Below are positions 11,829 to 22,500 of a stretch of DNA of 64,000 bases, in pieces (positions within the stretch are counted from its first letter, which is position 1; the number at the start of each line of letters is the position of its first letter). The notes beneath the pieces are model-generated. The model was given only the letters and a program-made list of their open reading frames with translations, ran no database searches and was not told where the DNA came from. Where the stretch lies: positions 7,951,001 through 8,015,000 of the forward strand of contig BSYQ01000001.1 in assembly GCA_030272585.1 (NCBI GenBank), written 5' to 3'. The DNA is from Bryopsis sp. KO-2023. Its lineage: Eukaryota > Chlorophyta > Ulvophyceae > Bryopsidales > Bryopsidaceae. A program made the position numbers and the translations under genes.

Positions 11829-12858
11829 TCATTCGTCTCCGGATCCTTCTTGGGGTTCAGCAGGGGTTTCTGATTTTGGCCCATAAAAGTCCTGAATATG
11901 CTGCAAAGCATCTTGCTCAATGACGATCTTATCCGCCCGCAGCACATCATACGCATTGATTTGGCCAGTCGTGTTGAGGACGATTTTGGGTGCGTTTTTA
12001 CCAGCCCTCTCCATCAGAGGGTTGGAATCCTTGGTGATGACAAGGGAGTACTCATCTGGGGACACCCCCATTTCAGCCAGAGTTCCCACCAACTGCTTGG
12101 TCTTCCCGACGAACTTGTCCGTCAAATTTTCACAGACGATGATGTCTTCCACCGCACTTTGGAGGGCGGTTGCGAGAGCCAACCTGCGCTCCTTCTTGTT
12201 CATTTTGACGCTGTAGTCCCGGGGCTAGAAACGAAAAAAACCGAAAGGGGAGTCTGAGTCAAACCAATCCCTGATGCAACCACATTAATGGACTGGACTC
12301 ATACCAACTTCGATTGATCGCACACTTGCTGTTGGTTTGATTTTTACCTTTGGTCCGAAAATTACACCTCCTCCGACAATGAGGGGTGATCTCTGACTTC
12401 CCCTTCTGGCTCGGCCAGTACCCTTTTGCTGATAAGGCTTTCGACCTCCACCCCTGACCTCAGCCCTGGTCTTGGTGCAGGCAGTTCCCTGCAAATACAC
12501 GTCGAAAATTATTCACGTTCACGTTTTTTTTTTAATTTCAGGCAACGTTTCTTTTTTTCACTTTCAGGGGCAGGCGACTTGCCTCTCGCATGTCCCTCCT
12601 GACTTTCACGAGGTAGCGATGGACCAATCCTTTGGCTTTATCGCTATCGGCGACTCTGAGACTCAAGGTTTCGGTGCCTTGTGCGGAACCGTCCACCTTC
12701 ACAACGTCGAGTTTCGCTGGGGGAGCGACCACCGACATTCGCACGACGGACTTCGATTGCGCCACTCGTCGACAGCCCGTCCCCACCCGCACAGGAGTGC
12801 CGCAAAAGCATTTCGGGGACGACACTGCGTTTGCCTGCAGGCTGAGAGGACGCATCAT
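11829..12858 (-). CDS. rpl4: Plastid 50S ribosomal protein L4, nuclear-encoded with transit peptide
   Basis: This is a bacterial-type uL4, a 50S protein lining the exit tunnel, here made in the cytosol for the plastid. Three exons (12583-12858, 12348-12488, 11829-12224) give 270 residues with all phases in register. Residues 1 to about 45 are basic and Ser/Cys-rich with a V-R-M/S-V-V-A cleavage-like site, as in a chloroplast transit peptide. The uL4 signature follows: [40 protein letters not shown] and GVIFGPK; the last exon has [20 protein letters not shown] and ends in an acidic tail. The start [10 protein letters not shown] was chosen as the usual transit-peptide opening; an in-frame ATG at 12960 would add 34 residues. 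The first intron has a GC donor. Confidence 0.92.
12489..12582 (-). other. GC-AG intron in the plastid L4 gene
   Basis: The exon ends CGAGAG and the intron begins GCAAGT; the acceptor is TTTGCAG before GGAACTGCC. Using these borders joins VRRDMRE to [10 protein letters not shown] without changing frame, exactly where bacterial and plastid L4 sequences continue. No GT donor nearby gives this join. Apart from the first C-for-T change the donor matches the consensus well, as is usual for GC-AG introns. Confidence 0.85.
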
Positions 12859-13162
12859 CGTGAAGCCTGAACAACGGAAGGTGGCAAGGTTGCAAAAAAT
12901 AAGCCCAACACGCGCAAGAGAGGCGGAGGTGGTCGGAGACGAAACCCCTTTGCAAGGCACACACTTCTGTGAGTGTCCGTCGTACGCTTGCCGTACGTTT
13001 TTGTAATCAGGTTGATTGAATAGACGTATTTAAACGGTGGGAGGGCTTGGCGCCGCAGTGGTTGGAAAACCAAGGTTGAATCCGCTCTGTGCAATTTTTC
13101 CCGCGCCAACAGGATCGTACCCGTCTCTTGGTCCGACTATTGTTTGTAGCTCAACCACGAAA

Positions 13163-13801
13163 ATGAGCGGCTACCAGAAGGTAAACTCTCAAACTCAGGC
13201 TGCGCCAGCAGAGTCAACGCAGGAAGTCAGCTGCTCACGGAGTTTTCCGTTTCTCGCAGTTGTTGAGCATGCAGAAGCATTTCCAGAGCATGAAGTCTCT
13301 GACCCACCTCAAGGGGAGGTGAGTCGTGGTGGAAAGAGTCCATCAGGACAACAACGCGTTTTCGACAGAGATCTCTGAGATCTGTACAAAATGCCTCCAA
13401 ATTAAATTTCGGTCGCGCGGCATCGTTTTTCACGTTTCCACTAGAAGCTTCGGACGAACCACGCTTATCACCGAAAGCCGCTTTTCGATCGCTCTCAAGA
13501 AGACGGCAACGGTTTCGTGACAGCGGAAGCCAGTTTGCTTTATGTTTTCCCCTGAACTCTTTGACGACTGACTCATGGTATTTGCTGGCTCGGAACAGCT
13601 ATGACAAGGTCACCACAGTCGCCATTCCTCTGGGCTTCGTTGGCGTGGGTGTTTTCCTGGTGGTGAGTTCAATCATTGCGACCTGTCTGTCCATGGAAAT
13701 GAGGTCTCTTCCAGACGTTTCTGGAGAGTCTGAGATTGTTTTTTGGGTCGCAGGGACGAGGATTGAGCAACATGGCACGTGGTGTTGGCCGCCTCGAGTA
13801 A
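13163..13801 (+). CDS. COX7a-like small subunit of mitochondrial cytochrome c oxidase
   Basis: Four exons (13163-13180, 13260-13318, 13599-13662, 13754-13801) encode a 62-residue protein with every phase in register. It has a short basic N-terminal part containing LLSMQKHFQSMKSLTHLKG, a single membrane span (TTVAIPLGFVGVGVFLV) and a Gly/Arg-rich C-terminal tail. Length, the LLxxQxxFQ...LKG opening and the G-x-G-x-x-N-M tail match the plant COX7a-like protein of complex IV. It would sit in the inner mitochondrial membrane as an accessory subunit. The first coding exon is only 18 bases. It is divergent from the plastid L4 gene with about 300 bp between the start codons. Confidence 0.8.
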
Positions 13802-14363
13802 AATCATTATTTGCATCTTCTTCGTGATGGGGGGTTCGGGCTGAAAAGTGAATTGTTTATTGTTTGCCTTTGGGATTCTGTCCGAAAACGACCAGCTTGG
13901 GGAATCAGTTGGATATTGACACGAGAACAGCAGGATCTATTTGTGTTGAATGTTGTTGATTTAAGAAAGATGATGTGCATTTTCTGAAAAACTATTTGTC
14001 AACAGCAGTTTTTGAAACTATGATACACACATCCCTGAATCTGCTCCCCTACTGGCACCATGAGTTCTGAGAAGCGCCAAAATTTCCAACACCCTGTTCC
14101 ACAAACATATCACTCCCGCAGCCAGATACTGCAGAGAGGTGGGTTTTCACCAGAAAGATACCACAAAACAGTGTTTTCCACCAAAATTTAAGAAAAAAGA
14201 GACTTGGAAACCCACAGTACCCACCACCACACCCCCACAATTCTTTCCTCAAATGCTCGCTATCAACTACAGGGCAAGACCCCACTCAGGAGTACTTTCA
14301 ACCAACCAGACACATCAACTCCCCTCCCCCCCCCCCCTTTTTTCCCCACAAAAATGAGATCAG
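13802..14363. other. Convergent 3' flank, no gene seen
   Basis: This lies between the ends of the COX7a-like gene and the AP2 gene. It is AT-rich to about 14040, then rich in CA and CCC runs, with a poly-C then poly-T run at about 14322-14343. No frame looks coding. Confidence 0.5.
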
Positions 14364-17343
14364 TCAAGTATGGTTCATGCCATCTCCCTCGGATGGCTTC
14401 CATTCATCCGTCTTTAGCTTTTTTCGCAGCTCAATCAAGCTGGGATCACCCCCAGCACCTTCATCTTCAAATTTCCTCTTCGGGGCTGACCTTTTTTCAG
14501 CAATTCCATGTTCTGCCTCGATTTGCTCATCTGGACACTCTCTGCTCGGTGGAGGGCTTTTCTTCTCCTCGACCCCTACCACACCATGCCTTGCAGTCTT
14601 TTCTTGGCTGACGATCAGATCCACCACGTCATTGTAAGCGTTTTTTTCATCTTGAGGAGGCATCGCAGAGGGCAAGCTGGTGGGGGTGGCAAATGGGGTG
14701 GTGGCTATAGGGACAGGGTGACTTGATGGAATTTCCTCACCAGCAGGGTCTCTCCTGTCTTGAGTCAATCGAGGTGGCAATTTTCCCTGTTGAATGTGGC
14801 AAGAAGCTGACTGAGTTCAATGTTGTTTGACGCGATGGATTTGCTTGCTGAACCATGTTTCTTTTCAAGCCAGTCACACTCCTCCTTCTTAATCTACTTC
14901 TTAATCTACTTCCTTGACAGTGGAGCACAGGTTGAACTTCACCTCCAAAAAAGCAAACAGAACAAAAAAAAGTACCTCATCTTGCTGTCCAGATCCAAAT
15001 AAGGCCGGTCCCAGCTCGGTAAGACTCCCTCTGATCGTAGGAATGGTTCGGAGCTCTGAACCCCCCCATCCGACTCTCTGCTTGCTGTCCATTGGTTTCT
15101 CATCGATCACAATCGGATCCATACCCCGCGCGTCAGCCATAGAGATCAAGCCAACTATGGAGCTGCTGATGCTATCATAGTACACCATCGGACCCCCCAG
15201 GCTCCCTGCACCTCCATTGCTGGGGCCTTGTGACAAAGGAATTCCATTCGCATCGGCCTGCGAGCTCGCCACATGGGCGTATTCGAGCTGCACTGCTGGG
15301 GCACCTTTCTCGCTCTGCACCTCTCCGACATGGTTTCCATGAAGGATTTTCCCAATATCCTCAGACGTGATAGAACTCATCAATCGTAAAAAGTTTTCGG
15401 GATTGGGACACCCCAACGGACTCTGTTGGGGCTGCTGCCTCTCAGGGTTGGCAACCTGTTGGGCACTCGGGACGCTTGCAGGAGGAGGTGCCGATGCAGC
15501 AGGGAGCTGTTTCAAGTCTTGAACGAGCTGCGATTCCACCTTGGGGCCATGTTGGACATGGTTTGGCATTGCAGGGGCAGTGTAGTTGATACTTGAACCT
15601 TGAAGAGCTTGCTGGACAATCTTGACGACGATCAGACTGGCAGCGGTGCATGCTTGTTGGGCGTCATCCCGTGTGCTGAACATCCCGAGGTTGTGGGCTG
15701 CATGCCCATCCCAAATCAAGGCCCCTGTGTTGATGCATCCCGGTCTGGCATACATCATTCCGAAGACCCCGCATGCATTCGGAATGATCTTCACGATCTG
15801 GCAGTCCGATGGCATGGTTCTCATTGGGTCAGCTGGTTGCTCGGGAGGAGGATTCTGCACTGGGACTTTGGGGCTGGCAAATCCTGCCACCAGTGGAAAC
15901 TTGTACGGGTCTTGGGGCTGTGATGGTTGGATGTGCCGGATGCTGTGGGGTGCTTCCGCAACAGCAAGAGCTTGAGACTGCCCAGTTTGAACGGGCAACC
16001 CCATATCCACATATTGGTGCTGGGGACGAGTCTGGTGCTCCGGCTGCAGTCCATGCCCAAGTGCTGGCAGTGGAAAGGACACATCAGCCTGTGGTAACAC
16101 ACACACACAAATCAGACGACGCATCCCCCCCCTGATTTCCAGGATTCCCACATGCAAAGCGAAAAAGACAAAGACGTTCCAGAACTGGACTTCCTCCCAA
16201 CTTACTGTTCCACACTCGGCATTCGAAGTCAAGACTCTTCCCCAAAAGGTCTCTGACCGTAGTGGAGTCGCCATGTCCAATCTGGCACCCCCCATCCTGT
16301 CATCCCTGTGCAGCGGGACACCATTGATCACTCCCTCTCGATCGGAAGGATTGGAATGGTGGATGTGGCCCTGGAATCCTCCATAGGGCCTGTGCAGATG
16401 ATCGCTCCTGGCCGGGGTGAATTGGCAGTCCTGATGGTAGGGCACATCCACCCTTGGCGCTTTGGTTGGACCCAGACCATGGGAGTCTTGGCCAACACCC
16501 CCCAATTCTTCTTTCAGATTTGGATGTTGGGCCTGGCACTGGGACTGGCTGTGCAGTTTCAGCTCAGGAAGGTACTCATCAAATCTGAATGACGACATCA
16601 TCGTGTCAGTTCCAACAGAATCACGCTTTTCGCCACATGTAAATATCAATTTTGCTGGTGCCATAAATTTTCACAGTGAGTTGGCCAGCAGTAGGCCAAT
16701 TAGCATTCCCCGGTCGAATGGCCAGACATCCAAGGAAAGTCACAGAAGAGCGTGTGACAAATTCACACTTTTAAGAAACCATAGCATGCAAAGATGACTC
16801 ACTTGAAGTTGATTCTGGCCTTTCTTCCTCGAATTCGAATCGCCGCCTTGTCAAAGGCCCGTGCAGCATCCTCTTCCAACACGTAAGAGCCCAGATACAG
16901 GTATTTTCCGGAGCTGTTGATTGCTGCTTGCCACCTCTTGTTCTTCTTGTTCCAGCACACCCCTCTGTAGCGTGAACTCAGCTTTTTTCCAGCCTGCAGA
17001 AACCAAAAACCACGTTTCACAAAAAAACGAAATGGATCGACAATCGGGCATGCACATGATCAATCAATCAGACTCCGAGGTCTTTCAGTAAGCAGCAATG
17101 ACTGCGATGGTGGCCAGAAAATTGTTGAAAAATGTGACTTTCGGCTTCATCAGCAACATGCTGCGCATTGCATTCATTTCTTTGGAAATTATGATTCGGA
17201 TTGCTCACCGAGGGCTGCTGTTGATCATCGCCAGAATTTTCTCCCCGGGGTTGTGAAGGCCCAGGCAGCAATTGTGGATTTCCTTCTAATGGAGCAGGTG
17301 CATGGTTGGATTGTACCTCCGCCGCATTCCCTGTCCCGATCAT
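14364..17343 (-). CDS. AP2/ERF-domain protein, 746 residues
   Basis: This is a putative DNA-binding regulator. Five exons (17209-17343, 16803-16993, 16206-16584, 14976-16088, 14364-14786) keep phase throughout. Residues 1-45 are disordered. The AP2 domain spans about residues 48-115: SSRYRGVCWNKKNKRWQAAI, YLYLGSYVLEEDAARAFDKA and IRIRGRKARINF, with the YRG element, the W of the sheet and the LGxY/F-x-x-E-x-x-AA-x-AFDxAA helix. The remaining residues are low-complexity, rich in Gln, Pro, His and Ser, with a basic Lys/Arg stretch near the C terminus that could be a nuclear signal. About residues 325-385 look like a second, degenerate AP2 repeat. The function of such large single-AP2 algal proteins is not clear from sequence. 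Confidence 0.88.
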
Positions 17344-18019
17344 CTGGGTTTGCGTTGGGAATTTAATATCTGTTCAGTCACACAGCGACCGTGAGTAAGG
17401 CTCGCGATTTTTCCGAAACTTCCAACATTCACGGCCGCGAGCTGCCAAGCAACAGCGGGACTTCTAAGCGACGTACAACGAAAAAAAACGTTCCCGCGAT
17501 TGGAGAGTCAAGAAGTACACCCTCTGCGGGTGTTGTATGAGGCAAAAACTGAAACGGCTCCGCATCGCTGCCACCGCCACTGGGTCGCGCGACAGTCGTG
17601 CAAGAAAACCGATAAGGCAATCCCGCCGACAAGGCGACAGCACCCAGCCCCCCAGCTGAGGAAAAATACTGCTCGGGCTACGGTTACCAGTCAAAACTCA
17701 GAAAGTCACACCTTGGGGCAAGCGAAGGAGTGAACAAAAAAAGGTGACGTCGCGAGTGGAAATAAAAAAAAGGTTATTTTTCCCCTTTTCTCGGGGGAAA
17801 ATCGTGGTCGGGTTTCATTCCAAGGGCACGCACTTTGCCGATTTACGGTCAAGTTCGCCAGGAGAGCAGGGCTGCGTTCCCCGCTGGCTGGGTTACAGCT
17901 GGGAAGCGCGGCCGGAGGCTGCGCGAAGTTTACTGCGGACATCGTGCGTGAAAAAAGAGCAATACGAAAACCAACCTCGCGACGCTTCAAGAGTGGTCAC
18001 TTCTTACTAGACCCCGTCG
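17344..18019. other. 5' flank of the AP2 gene, no gene seen
   Basis: Several frames of 65-95 codons overlap on both strands, but none has family features or matching splice sites. GC content is higher than in the introns, as at the starts of other genes here, so this is probably promoter and 5' UTR sequence. Confidence 0.4.
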
Positions 18020-18354
18020 TCACTCCTTTGGATCACACCAGGAAGTGGACAAAGGAAGATTGTTCTTTAAAACATAACCCGCTGTTTGAATTTGAGTGAC
18101 GGGGGCACAATACGTCAAGTCATTGCTTCCAGCACCCTCAATGTTGACCTCTGCTGTGTCAGAAGGAAAGAGGTTCGATGGCCGACGGGAACGCATGCGG
18201 TCAGCCACATGGATCGAAACCGGTGTTTTTTTCCCGTTCCCCAACCGTTTTGGTTGTGTGCCTTGGTGCATCCAAACATGGGGGTTGAGCAGTTGGGATG
18301 GTACTGCTCGCCAGGTTGTCCATCGTACGGCTGCCCTCCAGCAATCCTGATCAT
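18020..18354 (-). CDS. Possible 3' exons of an unrecognised gene
   Basis: A TCAGCCAG acceptor just before 18354 opens a frame reading MIRIAGGQPYDGQPGEQYHP and then a Cys/His-containing stretch. A different frame then reads EVNIEGAGSNDLTYCAPVTQ and ends DPKE with TGA at 18022-18020. A pyrimidine-rich acceptor (CTTTCCTTCTGACACAG) precedes the second stretch, and a weak donor (GTTGGG) near 18245 would join the two in phase. Alternatively the A-run at about 18223 marks a frameshift or assembly error. I do not recognise the protein. Confidence 0.33.
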
Positions 18355-19192
18355 CTGGCTGAGTGCTTCTTGTTGTTGTTGCAGTACAGGGGGAAATATG
18401 GAAAATATGGAAAAAAGAAAAGGATGTGATCTGCGACCTCTCGGTTGATGCTGTCGAACAAATGAGTCTTTGGATTATTTCCTTTCCTTTCCTTTATTTT
18501 TGTTTCCTTCAATGAGTTAAGCTTACTCGCCAAGCTGGACTCCTTGTCTGCAAACCCAACTTCGAAAAGAATGTTACATCAAACGATGAATTTCCAAGTC
18601 CCTCGTTGACAGCACAAAAAGAGTAGGGCACATGCAAGTGCATCCTGTATGTAGGAGCATGGCCATCGTTCTGATCGATGCAAATAAACTATATCTGGGC
18701 TATTTTTGAATAACAACAGGGACGGCTTTCAACTGATGCTATAAATCCTTTTTTGTGGATCAACACCAGCCTGTGCTGAGCACATGTGTCTCTTAAACTT
18801 GGCAAAAGTGACATGGAATGGTACCGTAGCAAAGCTCCTGGGATTTCCCCACCCTCGCTCAAGAGACGTGCAATGAAGATGAATGATGTTGGTTCGGCAG
18901 CTCGATGAATCTGCCAGATTCTGGGTTGCTGTCAAGGCATCTCTAGCCACCAATAGGTTACTATCATTTGTTAGCAAACTGCTTCAGGATTCTAAGTCTT
19001 TTTTTTCCGGTTGATTGAACACTCTATGGTGGAATTCAAAAGCGACACTCTCAAGTGCTAGATACCTTCTGTTAGCTTTTCAATTGGGCTTACATGGGTG
19101 ATTGCTCGGTGATGCATTGCACACCTCTCTCCCTCAAGACCAACATAATTTCGATGGTCATTCAATGTTCACAGCACATCGATTTCCAGGAG
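18355..19192. other. Interval without a supportable gene
   Basis: The minus strand has an 82-codon frame at 18729-18977 with a mixed hydrophilic composition, but no splice sites tie it to its neighbours. Much of the rest is AT-rich with direct TTCCTTTCC-type runs near 18480-18505. It may be an intron between the two minus-strand pieces on either side. Confidence 0.3.
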
Positions 19193-19524
19193 TCAATCAA
19201 TGAACAAGATGGAGCAGTGGCACCAGATGTAGTCATTCTCTTCAGCATAATATTGGGGGGGGGGGATCAGTGTGAATTTTCCTGACCTGCATTGATTAAT
19301 GATAACGATGTTGCCTAATTCAACCATCGCTGACGCCAAAAATAGATTGTCCTTCTTTGGATGCAACGAAGTGCGGTGCACCTGGTCACGTGCCTCCTTT
19401 CGTCTGTCATGGAATAAATGAACCCATTTTGCTCTGGCACAAATGATCGCTGCAGGGAAGCTAGGGCAATTCCGACAACTCCTCCAGTTCCGCCAGAAAC
19501 TCTGAGTAAACTGTGAAACCCCAT
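19193..19524 (-). CDS. Possible small two-exon gene, head to head with RPA1
   Basis: From the ATG at 19524 the frame begins MGFHSLLRVSGGTGGVVGIA, a Gly-rich weakly hydrophobic start, and runs to an ACCAG/GTGCAC donor near 19380. An AATGCAG acceptor near 19290 joins it in phase to a stretch reading SGKFTLIPPPQYYAEENDYI and a stop at 19193, giving about 79 residues. The three prolines come from an 11-base poly-C run, so the frame there is sensitive to a sequencing error. A further donor (CTG/GTGCCA) near 19215 could instead extend the gene to the left. The family is not recognised. The ATG is only 51 bp from the RPA1 ATG. Confidence 0.35.
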
Positions 19525-19575
19525 AGTTTTATTTCGAAAAGAACGAAGAACGAACGCACCTTGCCGTCAATAAAA

Positions 19576-22500
19576 ATGGCGCATCAAGTGATCAGGGGCT
19601 GTCTTAAACGGATATGGGACAAGGAGGAGAATATTGGGGATGCAATTGTCCAAGTACTGGGTAAGTCGCTGTCTTCTTGGCGTGCTCGTTTCGAGAAGAT
19701 AGGTTGTACTTTTATCAGTTGTGCAACGACACTTGAGGTTGGTTGAGGACCATTGCCTCGTTTTTTCTCTCCGGGACGATTTCAGGGGGGGCAAACGCTT
19801 GTTCCAAAATCCCATCTTTGAGTAACTAATTTCGTTCCGGAATTCTCAGCGACGTAAGAAATTTATGCAGGATATGTGCCATTATCATAACAACAGCAAA
19901 TACCTCATCACAATTTTCTTTGTTTAGTCCCTGTTTGAATATATATTATTTTTATTATTTTTATTTTTATTGGGGGGGGGAGAGGCAGAAACTATTTTTA
20001 GAGTGAATTATTTAGAAGTGCAACCAGTCCAAATACTGCACTGTATCATTGATTGTGATGTGATTGGCTTTCGTTTTTTGTTCAGAGAGTAGGAGAGTCG
20101 GGCAGGGCGATCGAATGCGAATGGACTTAACTGACTTGAATCACTGTGCGAAAGCGATGGTCGGAACGCAGTGGTGCGGTGTCGCCGCCAACGAAACTCC
20201 ACCAGGTTCAATCGTGAAACTCACGAATTACGTGATGAATGTCGTGACGGGGAAAAGGTGATTGCATCTTCGACCAATCGGTGAAACAAACAGTCATGAA
20301 AATTCTAATTTGTCTACATAAATTCCAGAAAAGTCATCTTTTTAAGTATCATGTGTCCCATCCTCAACAACAAACCACGACCAGTATCTATCGATTCTTG
20401 ACCGAAAATGTGAAACATGATTTCTTGTGCCACAGGGTGTTTATTGTGCTGTCTTACGATGTGATTGGCCATGCTCCGGTGCCTACACACTCCATCGATA
20501 GGTTGGAAAGGATTGCAGACACTCAACCAGCTCAGGGAGATCAAAACCAGTCCAGACCTGCACCCACAGCCCCCCCACAACAGGCCCAGACAATGAACCA
20601 AGCTCCTGTTACCAACAATGCCCCTCCAGCGATGGCACAGGGTCCAAACGGAAATCAACAAGGTCGCGGTGGACCAATGGGTGGTGTGCAATCCAGTCAT
20701 GGCCAAACGAATGTCCCATCAGCCCAAGCTTCGGTTGGTGGCTATGGGCCGCCTGCACGGACTGGAGGGTATGGAGGGGGTGCTCCTGTAGGGCAGACTG
20801 GAGGGTATGGAGGCGGTGCCCCTGTAGGGCAGACTGGAGGGTATGGTGGTAATGCGGGTGGGTATGGTGCTGGACAAAACCAGGGTGGGGGTCAGACTGG
20901 TGGATATGGCGGTGGACAGAATCAAAATAGGGTTCAGACTGGTGTACAAGGTAGGTATGGTCCTCCGAGACCACAAGGAGGTTACGGTGCTGGACAGCAA
21001 GGAGGTTACGGTGCTGGACAGCAAGGAGGTTACGGTGCTGGACAACAGGGAGGTTACGGTGCTGGACAGCAGGGAGGTTACGGTGGTGGACAACAGGGAG
21101 GTTACGGTGGTGGACAGCAGGGAGGTTATGGTGGTGGACAGCAGGGAGGTTATGGTGGTGGGCAGCAGGGCGGGCAAAATCAAAATCGTGGATATGGTGG
21201 GGGAAGCGTGGGAGGAGGCTATGGAAGCTCCTCCACTGTTTGCAGACCTCAATACAACACCAACCAGGGCCCTGTGGCCAGGAATGAAGCCCCTGCTGAA
21301 ATCACCCCTATCGCTCATTTGAACCCTTACATGAACCGGTGGACAATCATGGGCAGATGCACGAACAAGGCCGACATACGGAGATACTCGAATTCGAAGG
21401 GGGAAGGATCGGTGTTCAGTTTTGATCTGTTGGACAAGGATGGGGGGGAAATTCGAGTGACCGGATTCAACCGGGAGGTGGATGAGCTCGAGCCATTGGT
21501 GGAGCTTGGAAAAATATTCACCCTGACGAAAGCCACGGTCAAGCCCAAGCGTGGGGTGAGTCATCTTCTGGCTGGAATTGAACAGCCTTGATGGAGTGCG
21601 TAGCTACGTTTGCAAGATATTTTTCTGTGTGTGGGAATAGTAATTAAAATAATAATTATCGTTTCGATGATTATGGTAATTGCTATTCCGAGCGATGCGG
21701 TGGTTGCTGAATATTTATTTATAAATATTATCGATTTTCATCGTTTAATTGTTTTTTGTTTGAATGCCCACAGCGATTCAACCAGACCAACCATGCCTTC
21801 GAGCTGATGCTGGGACAAATGTCGAAGATTGACCCTGTGGTGGAGGATGCCGCAACACAAGAGATTCCCCACATTCAATATCTGGTATGTCCCAATATCA
21901 CTAATTGTGTTGGATTTAAAAATACACGTAAAAATTCCCCAAAATATCCCACATGTTTCAGGCAGGTGGACTGCTCCTGGCCCCCCACAACATCTTTACG
22001 AAAAATTTCACTCAGAAAATACAGGGTTCAAGCTGTAGTCTGGTGTGTTTTGGGAGGAATGCTTGGTTTGTGGAGGGTCTGATTTTCTCGTATCGATGGT
22101 TGCAACAGTTCAAGGAGATAATGGAGGTGCAGCAAATGGAGAAGGGCACCCTGATGGACGTCCTGGGTGTGGTGGAAAGCATCCAACCGTGGGTCATGAT
22201 AACGCTGAAGACTGGCAACGAAACTCCAAAGAGGTCCCTCATGATTCGTGACAGGTCCAACTGCGATATCGAGGTGAGTTATAAAAAAAAAAAAGATCTC
22301 TGACCGAAATCCAGCCGTGAATGATGTTCTCGGAAAGTCTTTCCATCTTGTATTTGTTTTTTGTGAGGAAATCAGGGTTTAATTTTTTTGTCTTTTGCAC
22401 TCGATTTGCAGTTGGCGCTTTGGGGAGAGGCTCAAGCTGGAGGAATCGGCGATGAAATCAACCAGGTGCGGTTGGACGAATAAATCATGATTTTCCTGTT

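Noticed and set aside
20719-21564. A 281-codon minus-strand frame opposite RPA1 made of Ser/Thr/Leu/Ile repeats
   Set aside because: It is the antisense shadow of the GYGAGQQG repeat; its periodicity equals the 24-bp unit and it has no family features.
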